Shown here in pieces: positions 37,299 through 46,573 of a DNA stretch of 64,000 bases. The position numbers were made by a program, and so were the translations under genes. The stretch covers positions 1-64,000 of the forward strand of contig SVBN01000002.1 of the NCBI GenBank assembly GCA_015058875.1, read 5' to 3'. The stretch's first letter is position 1; every line of letters begins with the position of its first letter. The notes beneath the pieces were generated by a model. That model had not been told where the DNA came from and ran no database searches. It worked only from the letters and a program-made list of their open reading frames with translations. This DNA is from Erysipelotrichaceae bacterium (lineage in GTDB: Bacteria > Bacillota_I > Bacilli_A > Erysipelotrichales > Erysipelotrichaceae).

Positions 37299-38165
37299 AT
37301 GACAAATCCATATCGATACCGCAGACGCAGAATCAACTGGATGGCAGTGGCGGTGCTGACCCTGCTTGTCCTGCTGGTGTTTACCCTGATCATGGCTCTT
37401 TTTATTGCGCTTACCGGGCGTCACCAGGAACCGGTCATTCCGGAAGAAACGCCGGTGTCGACACCGGATCCGCGCTATCTGCACAACTATGACTGGGAAC
37501 GGATGAACGGGGAAGATCAGTTCTGGATTTATGAGGATGACAATTATACATCCGAGATCGGCATCGATGTTTCCGTGCATAATGAAGAAATTGACTGGGA
37601 AAAAGTGAAGGAAGCCGGAGTAAAGTTTGCGTTTGTACGCTGCGGTTACCGCGGCTATGAAACCGGACAGGTTCATGAGGATGTTCTGTATCATCAGAAT
37701 ATGAAAGGGGCATCGGAAGCCGGCATTGAGCTCGGAGTGTATTTCTTCTCCCAGGCGAAGAATGTGGAAGAGGCGGAAGAAGAGGCCAGATTTGTCCTGT
37801 ATGAGATGAAAGACTATATTATCCGTCTGCCGGTCTGCTATGACATGGAAGAAGTTACGGATCATGACCGCATCATTGATCTGACCACGGAAGAGAGAAC
37901 GGAAATTGCCCGGGCATTCTGTAAGGTAATAGAGGATGCCGGTTATATTCCGATTGTCTACGGCAGTGAAAACTGGCTGACCTATAAGATCAATATGGCG
38001 GATCTGCAGGATGACTATCCGTTCTGGCTGGCATCCTATCATAAGGTATCCGTATCCACAGACTTCCCGTTTATCTTTGATATCTGGCAGTACAACAACA
38101 CCGGCGAAATACCCGGTATCGACAAAGACACCGATCTGAATATCCGGTTTATTCCGAAACAGTAA
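37299..38165 (+). CDS. GH25 lysozyme-like muramidase with N-terminal TM anchor
   Basis: IGIDVSVHNEEIDWEKVKEAGVKFAFVRCGYRGYETG, GVYFFSQAKNVEEAEEEA, WQYNNTGEIPGIDKDTDLN. Confidence 0.93.
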   Translation: MTNPYRYRRRRINWMAVAVLTLLVLLVFTLIMALFIALTGRHQEPVIPEETPVSTPDPRYLHNYDWERMNGEDQFWIYEDDNYTSEIGIDVSVHNEEIDWEKVKEAGVKFAFVRCGYRGYETGQVHEDVLYHQNMKGASEAGIELGVYFFSQAKNVEEAEEEARFVLYEMKDYIIRLPVCYDMEEVTDHDRIIDLTTEERTEIARAFCKVIEDAGYIPIVYGSENWLTYKINMADLQDDYPFWLASYHKVSVSTDFPFIFDIWQYNNTGEIPGIDKDTDLNIRFIPKQ

Positions 38166-38201
38166 AAGCCATACCGCGTATTATATGCAGAGGTATGGCT
38201 T
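38166..38201. terminator. Terminator-like hairpin after GH25 gene
   Basis: aagccatacc...ggtatggctt. Confidence 0.65.
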
Positions 38202-38228
38202 GTATGCATTCAGGGAGGATTGAAATGC

Positions 38229-39197
38229 TTATCTGTTTACAACGTTGACGGGATTGCCTTCCAGGAAAGCTTTCAGGTTGGCAGCTGTGATATCCATGAT
38301 CCTCTTTCTTGCGGCCTGGGCTGCCCAGGAAATGTGCGGCGTGATGATGCAGTTCTTTGCCTTAAGCAGCGGGTTGTCACCTTTGATCGGTTCCGTGGAA
38401 ACAACATCGAGACCGGCCGCATAAACCTTTCCGCTGTTTAATGCATCTGCCAGATCCTGTTCGACGACAAGCTGACCGCGGCTGTTGTTGATCAGAATGA
38501 CGCCGTCCTTCATTTTGGCGATGCTGTTTTTGTTGATCATGCCTTCGGTGCTGGGGAACAGCGGGCAGTGCAGGAAGATCACATCGGAACGCGCATACAG
38601 TTCATCAAGTTCAACATATTCAGCCAGTTCCCTGCCGCGCTCATTCGGTGTTCTGTCGAAGGCAAGTACCTTCATATCGAGGGAATTCAGGATTCTTGCG
38701 GTAGCCTGGCCGATTCTTCCGAGACCGATAATACCGGCTGTTTTGCCGTAGAGCTCAATCATCGGATAATCCCAGTAGCACCAATCAGCGTTGTTTTCCC
38801 ATTTTCCTTCATGAACAGTGGCGTTGTGATGACCGATATGCGAGCAGATCTCCATCAGAAGACCGACGGCATACTGCCCGACAATCTGTGTTCCGTAGGT
38901 CGGAACATTGATCACGGGAATATTTCTTTCTTTTGCGGCATTGACATCAACAACGTTGTATCCGGTCGCAAGAACAAGAACAGCTTTGATATTTCCGCAT
39001 GTCTCAAATGTCTTTGCGGTGACCGGTGTTTTGTTTATGATGACAATTTCGGCATCCCCGATTCTCTCACGGATGATATCGGCATCCACATAACTGGTTC
39101 TGTCATATACGGTTATTTCACCGAATTCTCTGAATACATCCCAGGAAAGATCACCGGGATTTTCTGTATATCCATCAAGAACAACAATTTTCGTCAT
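38229..39197 (-). CDS. D-2-hydroxyacid dehydrogenase (glycerate/hydroxypyruvate reductase-like)
   Basis: GIIGLGRIGQATARILNSLDMKVLAFD, INNSRGQLVVEQDLADAL, CIITPHISWAAQAAR. Start at MTKIVVLDGY. Confidence 0.93.
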   Translation of the reverse strand: MTKIVVLDGYTENPGDLSWDVFREFGEITVYDRTSYVDADIIRERIGDAEIVIINKTPVTAKTFETCGNIKAVLVLATGYNVVDVNAAKERNIPVINVPTYGTQIVGQYAVGLLMEICSHIGHHNATVHEGKWENNADWCYWDYPMIELYGKTAGIIGLGRIGQATARILNSLDMKVLAFDRTPNERGRELAEYVELDELYARSDVIFLHCPLFPSTEGMINKNSIAKMKDGVILINNSRGQLVVEQDLADALNSGKVYAAGLDVVSTEPIKGDNPLLKAKNCIITPHISWAAQAARKRIMDITAANLKAFLEGNPVNVVNR

Positions 39198-39213
39198 AAT
39201 GTATCTCCTCAGT

Positions 39214-40110
39214 TCAGTCTTCCAGCATTGCCCATGCACGGTTCAGGCAGCGCTTTGTGTTTGCAAGAATAATTGCTTCGCTTTCGGATGCGGTAGGGGA
39301 AACTTCCATGGAGAGAACAAGCGGTTCATCTGCACGGAAGAAGCCTTCTTCCTTCAATACCTTCAGATAATCCAGCAGTTCTGGAATATCGTTTGCACTG
39401 TTCGGATATCCGAGACGCTGATGCAGGTCGCCGTATCCTTCCGCATTCGGATCAGCGACAGCGTTGCCGAAATGCAGGTGCGTGATGTAAGGACGGCAGG
39501 TACGGACAACATCCGCAGCTTTCTCATGACAGATCGGGAAATGGGATAAGTCAACCAGCAGTCCGAAATTCGGGCAGAAAGTGCGGACATCCGCTGCAAA
39601 TCTCGCGGCCAGCGGTGCCGGTCCGATCAGAGATGCTTTATCAACATCATAGTCGAATACCTCCAGCTCCACCATCATATTTTTCTCCGCAGCATAGCGG
39701 CAGACATTCACGGTTGTTTTCAGCAACTGACTGTATGCTTCTTCCTTTGTTTCTTCCTGCCATTTGCCGGAGAGGAATGCAATGCCTTTTGCACCGAAGT
39801 ATTCCGCATCATCAAGACACTCCTTCAGTGTATCCTCCGCTTTCTGTCTTCCTTCTTCATTCAGGTCGTTCGGATTCAGCTTCGGTCCGAGCAGGGAAGG
39901 CTGTGCACCATAGCATACCTTCAGATGGGACTGTTCCAGGAGTGCTTTCGCTTCTTCACGATAAGCACCGAGCTTGTTTACATTCACTTCAATTGCATCA
40001 AAATAATCATCTGCGCAGATTGCCTTCAGTGACTCCAGTCCGTCCATTCTCGGATAGCTCATCCACTGAATTGTGCCTACCTGGAAATACTTATGTATGG
40101 AATCTCTCAT
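39214..40110 (-). CDS. Sugar phosphate isomerase/epimerase-like TIM-barrel protein
   Basis: AP-endonuclease-2-like pattern: DAIEVNVNK, GAKGIAFLSGKW, LLVDLSHFPICHEKAADVVRTCRPYITHLHFGNA. Confidence 0.88.
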   Translation of the reverse strand: MRDSIHKYFQVGTIQWMSYPRMDGLESLKAICADDYFDAIEVNVNKLGAYREEAKALLEQSHLKVCYGAQPSLLGPKLNPNDLNEEGRQKAEDTLKECLDDAEYFGAKGIAFLSGKWQEETKEEAYSQLLKTTVNVCRYAAEKNMMVELEVFDYDVDKASLIGPAPLAARFAADVRTFCPNFGLLVDLSHFPICHEKAADVVRTCRPYITHLHFGNAVADPNAEGYGDLHQRLGYPNSANDIPELLDYLKVLKEEGFFRADEPLVLSMEVSPTASESEAIILANTKRCLNRAWAMLED

Positions 40111-40114
40111 GAAT

Positions 40115-40891
40115 TTAATCTCCTTTTTGTGTGCGGAAGCTCTGCATATGAGCTTTCACCTCTTTCATTGCGTTTTTGAGCATATCTGTATCCGTTGTGT
40201 GGATGCAGAGATTGATGTCGTCCGCAAAGATTTTCTGCAGACTTTCCGGGCCGTGAATTCCGAATGCCTTGCCGTATTTATGGCAGGTATCCGCAACCTT
40301 CCGGATGGCATTTACTTCAGTTTCACTTGCCAGCTGGCCGGGTACTCCCAGAGAGATGGACAGGTCGTTCGGGCCGACAATCAGGGCATCGATGCCCTCC
40401 GTTGCCGCAATATCTTCAATGTTTTCAATTGCCAGAGCAGTTTCAATCTGGGCAATTGTCAGCACTCTGTCATTGATTGTTCTCATTGCTTCTATAGTTT
40501 CAATGCCCGTCTGGTAATAGGTAGCACCGATGCCGGATCCGTATCCTCTGTCTCCGACCGGAGTATATTTGGACCAATGCACGATTTCCTTCGCCTGTTC
40601 AGCTGTTTCTGTCATCGGTACCATGACGCCGCATGCGCCGGCATCCAGCGGACGTGAGATGCTTTCCTTGTCAAGCATCGGAACTCTCAGCACTGCAGTG
40701 AGTCCGACGGCATGCGCCATCTGGAACATATCATGGAGTGTCTCCAGGTTGTAGATGCCGTGCTCGCAATCAAACATGATAAAGTCCATTCCCGCATCTT
40801 TAGCGATGATGCAGAAAGCCGGATTGCGCTGCAGGCGTATCATTGTTCCATAAACGGTTTCTCCGTTTTTCAGTCTTTCTTTCAGGTTCAT
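40115..40891 (-). CDS. HpcH/HpaI family aldolase
   Basis: LKNGETVYGTMIRLQRNPAFCIIAKDAGMDFIMFDCEHGIYNLE, AGACGVMVPMTETAEQAKEIV, RGYGSG, IDALIVGPNDLSISLGVPG. Confidence 0.95.
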   Translation of the reverse strand: MNLKERLKNGETVYGTMIRLQRNPAFCIIAKDAGMDFIMFDCEHGIYNLETLHDMFQMAHAVGLTAVLRVPMLDKESISRPLDAGACGVMVPMTETAEQAKEIVHWSKYTPVGDRGYGSGIGATYYQTGIETIEAMRTINDRVLTIAQIETALAIENIEDIAATEGIDALIVGPNDLSISLGVPGQLASETEVNAIRKVADTCHKYGKAFGIHGPESLQKIFADDINLCIHTTDTDMLKNAMKEVKAHMQSFRTQKGD

Positions 40892-40915
40892 ATTTTCTCC
40901 CCTTTCAGTTTCTGT

Positions 40916-41923
40916 TTACAGATCGATCCGGTTCCCTCTGCTGTTGAGCAGCGCTTCGTATACTTTTGTCAGTTCCAGCGCAAATTCCAGAGAGCCGGTC
41001 TGCGGCATTCTGTTTTCCAGAATGCAGGTAAAGAATTCCAGCAGTTCATCATAAATTCCCTGCAGGAAAAATGACATATTTTCCAGTGTTGCTTTGCAGT
41101 TCTGCGCTTCCCAGACCAATGCGCCGGAGTTAAATCCTTCCGGAACAAATGAAGTGGTTCTTCCGTATACGGAGGGGATACCCCGTTGAAGGATCACTTT
41201 GCTGGTGTTGTCGATCTGCAGGTGCCATGAAGGCGCGTAGAAATGATAGTCTTCCAATGGCTGCGGACCGCATGCATGCAGAAGGGTTCCGACAACGCCA
41301 TTTTCAAAGAAAAGCACGCTGCTTCCGGATCCGCTCTCATTTCGCATGGATATGGCACTGTTTGCCTTTCCGCCTGCCGCAAGCAGTACGGAGAGAGGAT
41401 GACAGCCGTTGTTCAGCCAGTCCTGAGGATTGTTATCAGGAATGCGGACAGGATAAACTGCCAGCATGCTCTGAAGATTTCCGTATTCTTCACTTTGAAT
41501 CACTTCGATGGCTTTTCTTACCGCAGGCATAAATGCCTTTTTATACCCTGCCATTGCGACCAGACCATTCCGCAGTGATATCAGTTCTTCGACTTCACCG
41601 GAACTGACAGCGAGCGGTTTTTCCGCCCAGGCATGAAGACCGTGGGCGAATGCCTGCCTGATCAGTTCGGGGTGCCTGTCTGCGGAAACGCAGAAGAGGA
41701 CTGCGTCCAGTTCTTCGCTCCGATACATTTCTTCCGGATCCTGATACCAGCGGCATCCGTATTCGGCAGCTGTTTTCTCAGCCATTTCGGTATTGCTGCG
41801 GTTGCACACGGCTTTCAGCTCAACAGGAAGGAAATGCAGTGCCGGAAGAATATTCCGGTAAGAGTGTGAGCCGATTCCGACTACCGCCGTACGTACACGG
41901 CGGTCATATTCACGCTGATACAT
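40916..41923 (-). CDS. Gfo/Idh/MocA family oxidoreductase
   Basis: VRTAVVGIGSHSYRNILPALHFLP, ELDAVLFCVSADRHPELIRQAFAHGLHAWAEKPLAVS. Confidence 0.93.
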   Translation of the reverse strand: MYQREYDRRVRTAVVGIGSHSYRNILPALHFLPVELKAVCNRSNTEMAEKTAAEYGCRWYQDPEEMYRSEELDAVLFCVSADRHPELIRQAFAHGLHAWAEKPLAVSSGEVEELISLRNGLVAMAGYKKAFMPAVRKAIEVIQSEEYGNLQSMLAVYPVRIPDNNPQDWLNNGCHPLSVLLAAGGKANSAISMRNESGSGSSVLFFENGVVGTLLHACGPQPLEDYHFYAPSWHLQIDNTSKVILQRGIPSVYGRTTSFVPEGFNSGALVWEAQNCKATLENMSFFLQGIYDELLEFFTCILENRMPQTGSLEFALELTKVYEALLNSRGNRIDL

Positions 41924-41947
41924 AACAGACTCCTTTACCGTGCGGCT

Positions 41948-42415
41948 TTAGCCGTTTTTTTTCTGTATGAATTTTTTCAGAGCCATTACGCTGACTTCAT
42001 GATCTTCCGCCGCGGACAGTCCGGAGATACCGATGACACCGACCATGCCGGTACCGGGAATACTGATCGGGAATGCCCCGCCTTTGCACTGATAAACGGT
42101 TTCATCATAATAGGACTCGAATACTCTTCCTTTTGATTTGTATTTTTCTCCTGCGTACATAGAACAGTGTTCAAACATTTCCACTGTGTTTATTTTCCGT
42201 TCTGCAAACAGACGGTTGTCAGAACTGGCATTTCCCATGCAGTAGGTGAAGAGCGTGGAAGCACCGCGCTTAATGACAATGAATACGCCGGGCTTGCCGC
42301 TTTCTCTGATCCATTCAGCAGCGCAGAGGCCCAGAAGCAGAGCATCTTCATTTGAGAAGGAAGGAACCTGCAGCTCCTGTTCAAGACAGAGCAGTTCCGA
42401 AGCAAGATCACTCAT
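41948..42415 (-). CDS. GlcG/HbpS-like heme-degrading-domain (UPF0303-type) protein
   Basis: GVFIVIKRGASTLFTYCMGNASSDNRLFAERKINTVEMFEHCSMY, CKGGAFPISIPGTGMVGVIGISGLSAAEDHEVSV. Confidence 0.88.
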   Translation of the reverse strand: MSDLASELLCLEQELQVPSFSNEDALLLGLCAAEWIRESGKPGVFIVIKRGASTLFTYCMGNASSDNRLFAERKINTVEMFEHCSMYAGEKYKSKGRVFESYYDETVYQCKGGAFPISIPGTGMVGVIGISGLSAAEDHEVSVMALKKFIQKKNG

Positions 42416-42429
42416 GTTAGCCTCCTAAC

Positions 42430-42446
42430 GTTATAACAGTAATAAC
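42430..42446 (+). promoter_or_regulatory. Predicted GntR operator, site A
   Basis: gttataacagtaataac. Confidence 0.7.
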
Positions 42447-42464
42447 AACAGGTTACACTCACAT

Positions 42465-42481
42465 GTTATATCTGTTATAAC
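42465..42481 (-). promoter_or_regulatory. Predicted GntR operator, site B
   Basis: gttatatctgttataac; reverse complement gttataacagatataac. Confidence 0.7.
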
Positions 42482-42605
42482 GCCTTGTCAACAGCGAAAA
42501 GGAAAAATAATCAGGAGTATATATTAATAAAGTAAGCGTTTACATTCGGAAAATGATAATTTCTGAAATTGTTAAAAAATACAGCAAAAAAACGCTTGAC
42601 ACGCT

Positions 42606-42622
42606 GTTATAACAGTTATATC
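42606..42622 (+). promoter_or_regulatory. Predicted GntR operator, site C, downstream of a TTGACA -35 (42596-42601)
   Basis: gttataacagttatatc. Confidence 0.7.
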
Positions 42623-42652
42623 TTGAGAGTGGAAGGAATAACAGGTTACAAA

Positions 42653-43330
42653 ATGACGACAGAACTTCAAAACTCAGGTGATAGTTTCATAACTGCACCG
42701 GATGTTGCCTACTCAATTATCGTTCAGAAGATTCTTGACGGTGAGTTCCCTCCCGGAATGCAGCTGTCGAGAAGAAAGATGGCCGAAATCACAAATGTCA
42801 GCGTGATACCGGTCATCGAAGCACTCAAGAGACTGGAAGAAGACGGACTGGTCGAGTCAAAGCCGAAATGGGGATCCTATGTTACAATACCGACCGTGGA
42901 AAAGGTCAGCGATTCTCTGGAAGCAAGAGAAGCGATCGAGTGCCAGATCGCAAGAATCCTGAGTGAAAAAATGACGGATGAACAGTTCAATGAACTGTAT
43001 CAGATTGCGGAAGAACTGGATACGGTTCCATATGCTGAGAATACGGTGGGGCCTTCCAGAGGGGCACATCTGAGATTCCACAGAACGCTTGCCGAGTTCA
43101 GCGGAAATGCAATGCTGAAGAGCATGTATGAGCGGATCAATCTGTTTTGGATCCTGTGCAATGCCCTGAGCGTCAGAGCACAGCATGTGGAATATCCTCG
43201 CTACTGGCACAGAAAGCTGATGGATGATATCCGTTCCGGAGATCCTGATAAAGCAGAAGCGAGCATGCGCGAGCATGTCAGGGATTCCAAGGACAGGATT
43301 CTTGAAAGCGTACGGAACAGACAGTATTAA
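42653..43330 (+). CDS. GntR family transcriptional regulator with FCD-type C-terminal domain
   Basis: GEFPPGMQLSRRKMAEITNVSVIPVIEALKRLEEDGLVESKPKWGSYV; LEAREAIECQIARI, RFHRTLAEFSGN, HRKLMDDIRSGDPDKAEASMREHV. Confidence 0.94.
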   Translation: MTTELQNSGDSFITAPDVAYSIIVQKILDGEFPPGMQLSRRKMAEITNVSVIPVIEALKRLEEDGLVESKPKWGSYVTIPTVEKVSDSLEAREAIECQIARILSEKMTDEQFNELYQIAEELDTVPYAENTVGPSRGAHLRFHRTLAEFSGNAMLKSMYERINLFWILCNALSVRAQHVEYPRYWHRKLMDDIRSGDPDKAEASMREHVRDSKDRILESVRNRQY

Positions 43331-43381
43331 AACCATGCCGGATCGAGCAGTAATCCATCCGGCAAATCTTAAAAACATAGT

Positions 43382-43398
43382 GTTATAACAGGTATTAC
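43382..43398 (+). promoter_or_regulatory. Predicted GntR operator, site D, upstream of tctC
   Basis: gttataacaggtattac. Confidence 0.65.
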
Positions 43399-43497
43399 AG
43401 TTATCACTTTTATCTCAATTGACAGGCGCTGAACCCGATAATGAAAGGGATCAGGCAGAAAAAAGACAGTGTACGTATATTTCGGAGGAAAGACATT

Positions 43498-44508
43498 ATG
43501 AAAAAAGCACTGAAGGCAATTCTCGGAACAACAATGGCAGCGATGCTTCTGGCAGGCTGCAGCGGCGGATCTTCTTCCGGCGGTTCTTCATCCGGCGGTT
43601 CAACAGCTCCCGAATCCTCTTATCCCGAGGGTGATATTCAGATGGTCGTGCCGGTCGGTGCCGGCGGCGATACAGACGCAAATGCAAGACTGCTTGCTCA
43701 GTATGCGGAAAAGGAACTCGGCGTAGCGATCCCTGTCGTAAACGTCAAAGGTTCTTCCGGTACAGTGGGTATGGAACAGGTTCGTACAGGCGAAGCAGAC
43801 GGCTACCAGGCACTGTTCTTCCACACTGAGGCAATGCTTCCGAAGATCGCAGGTATTTATGATTACAATCTGGATGACTTCCGCCTTGCCGGCGTCTGCC
43901 TGCAGGCAAACACAACACTTCTGATCACACATAACGATTCCGGCTTTACTACGCTCCAGGAATTCATTGACGCTGCCAAGGCAAATCCCGGCAACATTGA
44001 ATACGGTATGGCTGTCGGCGGATATCCTCAGCTTGTCGGTCTGGCTCTTGAAAAGGAAGCAGGTATTGATCTGAACCTGGTCGATATCGGCGGAAATGCT
44101 GACAAGATCGCTGCACTTGCAGGTCATAATACAGATATCATCAACGTTGAATATGCTCTCGTGAAAGACTATATCGCTACAGGCGAATTCATTCCTCTTG
44201 CACTGCTGTCTGCAGAACGCAATCCTCTGTTTGACGATATTCCGACCGCAAAGGAACAGGGTCTGAACATGGAATTCGGAAAGTTCTTCTTCGTCGCATT
44301 CCCTAAGGATGCACCGGATGATGCAGTTAATACATTCAGTGCAGCCATGAAGGCAGCTGTTGAAAATCCGGATTTCGTCAAAGCGGCTCAGGATTCCTAT
44401 GCACTGACACCTGTGTATATGGATCCCTCCGAAGCTACATCTTATGCGAAGCAGGTAGAAGAGAATCTTCTGAAATATGCGGACCTCTTCACTGCCGCAA
44501 ATAACTGA
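43498..44508 (+). CDS. tctC: Tripartite tricarboxylate transporter substrate-binding lipoprotein (TctC/Bug-like)
   Basis: Lipobox AMLLAGCSGG; DIQMVVPVGAGGDTDANARLLAQYAEKELG, VNVKGSSGTVGMEQVR. Confidence 0.92.
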   Translation: MKKALKAILGTTMAAMLLAGCSGGSSSGGSSSGGSTAPESSYPEGDIQMVVPVGAGGDTDANARLLAQYAEKELGVAIPVVNVKGSSGTVGMEQVRTGEADGYQALFFHTEAMLPKIAGIYDYNLDDFRLAGVCLQANTTLLITHNDSGFTTLQEFIDAAKANPGNIEYGMAVGGYPQLVGLALEKEAGIDLNLVDIGGNADKIAALAGHNTDIINVEYALVKDYIATGEFIPLALLSAERNPLFDDIPTAKEQGLNMEFGKFFFVAFPKDAPDDAVNTFSAAMKAAVENPDFVKAAQDSYALTPVYMDPSEATSYAKQVEENLLKYADLFTAANN

Positions 44509-44540
44509 TCTCTGATTATCCGTATAGGAGATTTCATCCT

Positions 44541-45014
44541 ATGAAGCGGTATTCTGATCTGATTACAGGTGCTGTCAGCCTGGCGGTCGGTATTGCTCTG
44601 CTGGTAATGAGTATTCCGATCGGCATACAGGAAAACAGCCTGATCGGAGCAGCGTTTCTGCCGGAAATCGTTTCTGTTATCATCATCGCGCTGTCTCTGA
44701 AGCTGATCTATGACGGCTTCAGAGCAGCGAAAGTCTTTGAAGAGACACCACCCGAGTTTGTGAAGAATTACAAGGGGGCGGCGGTGATGATGATCGCATG
44801 CATTCTGTATGCAGAACTTCTGAAACCGGTCGGATTCCTGATTACGAGCATTGTGTTCCTGTTTCTGACATTCTGTCTGATGACTAAAAAAGAAGAAACA
44901 AATTATTTGAAACTGGGTGCGCTGACAATTGTTTCGGTGCTCCTGATCTACTTTATCTTTACAAAATTCTTCGGAATCCGTCTTCCGGCGGGATTTCTGA
45001 AGGGAATCATTTAA
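44541..45014 (+). CDS. tctB: Tripartite tricarboxylate transporter TctB family
   Basis: Four-TM small protein between TctC and TctA; AELLKPVGFLITSIVFLFLTFCLM. Confidence 0.9.
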   Translation: MKRYSDLITGAVSLAVGIALLVMSIPIGIQENSLIGAAFLPEIVSVIIIALSLKLIYDGFRAAKVFEETPPEFVKNYKGAAVMMIACILYAELLKPVGFLITSIVFLFLTFCLMTKKEETNYLKLGALTIVSVLLIYFIFTKFFGIRLPAGFLKGII

Positions 45015-45028
45015 GGGAGGCCGTCATT

Positions 45029-46516
45029 ATGGGTGATATTATTACCGGATTTATATCCATCCTGAATCTTCCGATATTGGCGCTGATCTTCCTCGGTGTT
45101 TTCATGGGAATTATCGTCGGCGCGATTCCCGGTCTTTCAGTAACTATGGGCGTCGCACTGTTCCTGCCGATTACATTCGGAATGGAACCGATTGCAGGTC
45201 TTGCACTTCTGTGCGGACTGTACATCGGTGGTACTTCTGGCGGCCTGATTTCGGCAATTCTTCTGAAAATGCCCGGAACGGCGTCTTCCGTTGCGACAAC
45301 CTTTGACGGCTATCCGATGGCTATGAAGGGTGAAGCCGGCAAGGCGCTGGGCGTTGGAATCGTGGCTTCATTCTTCGGCGGACTGATCAGCTACATTATC
45401 CTGATGTTCCTGGCACCGTTCATTGCCAGATTTGCGCTGAAGTTCGGACCGTATGAATACTTTTCCATCGCACTGTTCTCAATGACGATGATCGTATCGC
45501 TGGCGTCAGGTTCTCTTGTAAAAGGTGTGCTCAGCGGCATGCTCGGGTTCATTATTGCATTTGTCGGTATTGCTCCGATCACAAGTTTCCGCAGATTCAC
45601 ATTCGGTATTTCGGATCTGAGTGCGGGATTCTCCATTCTCCCGATTCTGATCGGATTCTTCGCAATCGCAGATATACTGGAGGCACTTGAGAATAAGTTC
45701 AAAAAGCAGGATCTGACCACGCAGGATTTCACCATCAAGGGATTCGGATTTACAAGGGAAGATATTAAAGGCCAGGGATTCAATTTCTTTGCCTCGACCC
45801 TGATCGGAACTGGCGTCGGTATCCTGCCGGGACTGGGCGGAAGCATCTGCAATCTTCTTGCATATTCCGTGTGCAGAGGACATTCCAAATATCCCGAAAA
45901 GTACGGAACGGGCATTGTGGACGGACTGATTGCGTCCGAAGCATCCAACAACGCATGCACAGGCGGAGCCATGGTTCCGCTGCTGACACTCGGTCTTCCG
46001 GGTGACAATACGACCGCACTGATCCTTGCCGGATTCATGATCCATGGCATCACTCCGGGACCGCTGCTGTTCAGAACCCAGGGACCGCTGGTCTATGGTA
46101 TCTTCGCTGCGCTTCTGATTGCGAATGTCATGATGCTGCTGATCGAGTTCCTCGGCATCCGTGTATTTATCCGGATTCTGCAGGTTCCGAAAAACATTCT
46201 GCTTCCGATTATCACAGTATTCTGTGTTGTCGGTGCATACGCCAATAACAATCGTGTATTTGACGTGCTGATTATGATGCTGTTCGGTATCCTCGGATGG
46301 ATCATGAAAAAAGCAAAACTGCCGGTTGCGCCGACAATCCTTGCTTTCATTCTCTGCCCGACATTGGAAACTAACCTGAGAAGAGGACTGATGAAGAGCC
46401 AGGGCAGCTTCATGCCGTTCCTGACATCACCGATCTCCTGTATATTTATCATTCTTGCGGTTGTCATGCTTGTTTATAACATCAGAAAAGAAATTCTGAA
46501 CTCAAAACAGGCATAA
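45029..46516 (+). CDS. tctA: Tripartite tricarboxylate transporter permease TctA
   Basis: GIIVGAIPGLSVTMGVALFLPITFGMEPIAGLALLCGLYIGGTSGGLISAILLKMPGTASSVATTFDGYPMAMKGEAGKALG. Confidence 0.97.
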   Translation: MGDIITGFISILNLPILALIFLGVFMGIIVGAIPGLSVTMGVALFLPITFGMEPIAGLALLCGLYIGGTSGGLISAILLKMPGTASSVATTFDGYPMAMKGEAGKALGVGIVASFFGGLISYIILMFLAPFIARFALKFGPYEYFSIALFSMTMIVSLASGSLVKGVLSGMLGFIIAFVGIAPITSFRRFTFGISDLSAGFSILPILIGFFAIADILEALENKFKKQDLTTQDFTIKGFGFTREDIKGQGFNFFASTLIGTGVGILPGLGGSICNLLAYSVCRGHSKYPEKYGTGIVDGLIASEASNNACTGGAMVPLLTLGLPGDNTTALILAGFMIHGITPGPLLFRTQGPLVYGIFAALLIANVMMLLIEFLGIRVFIRILQVPKNILLPIITVFCVVGAYANNNRVFDVLIMMLFGILGWIMKKAKLPVAPTILAFILCPTLETNLRRGLMKSQGSFMPFLTSPISCIFIILAVVMLVYNIRKEILNSKQA

Positions 46517-46573
46517 TAAGCCTCAGAGATACTGATCTGCTTCAGTTACGGATTCATTCCGGCTGAAGCTTTT

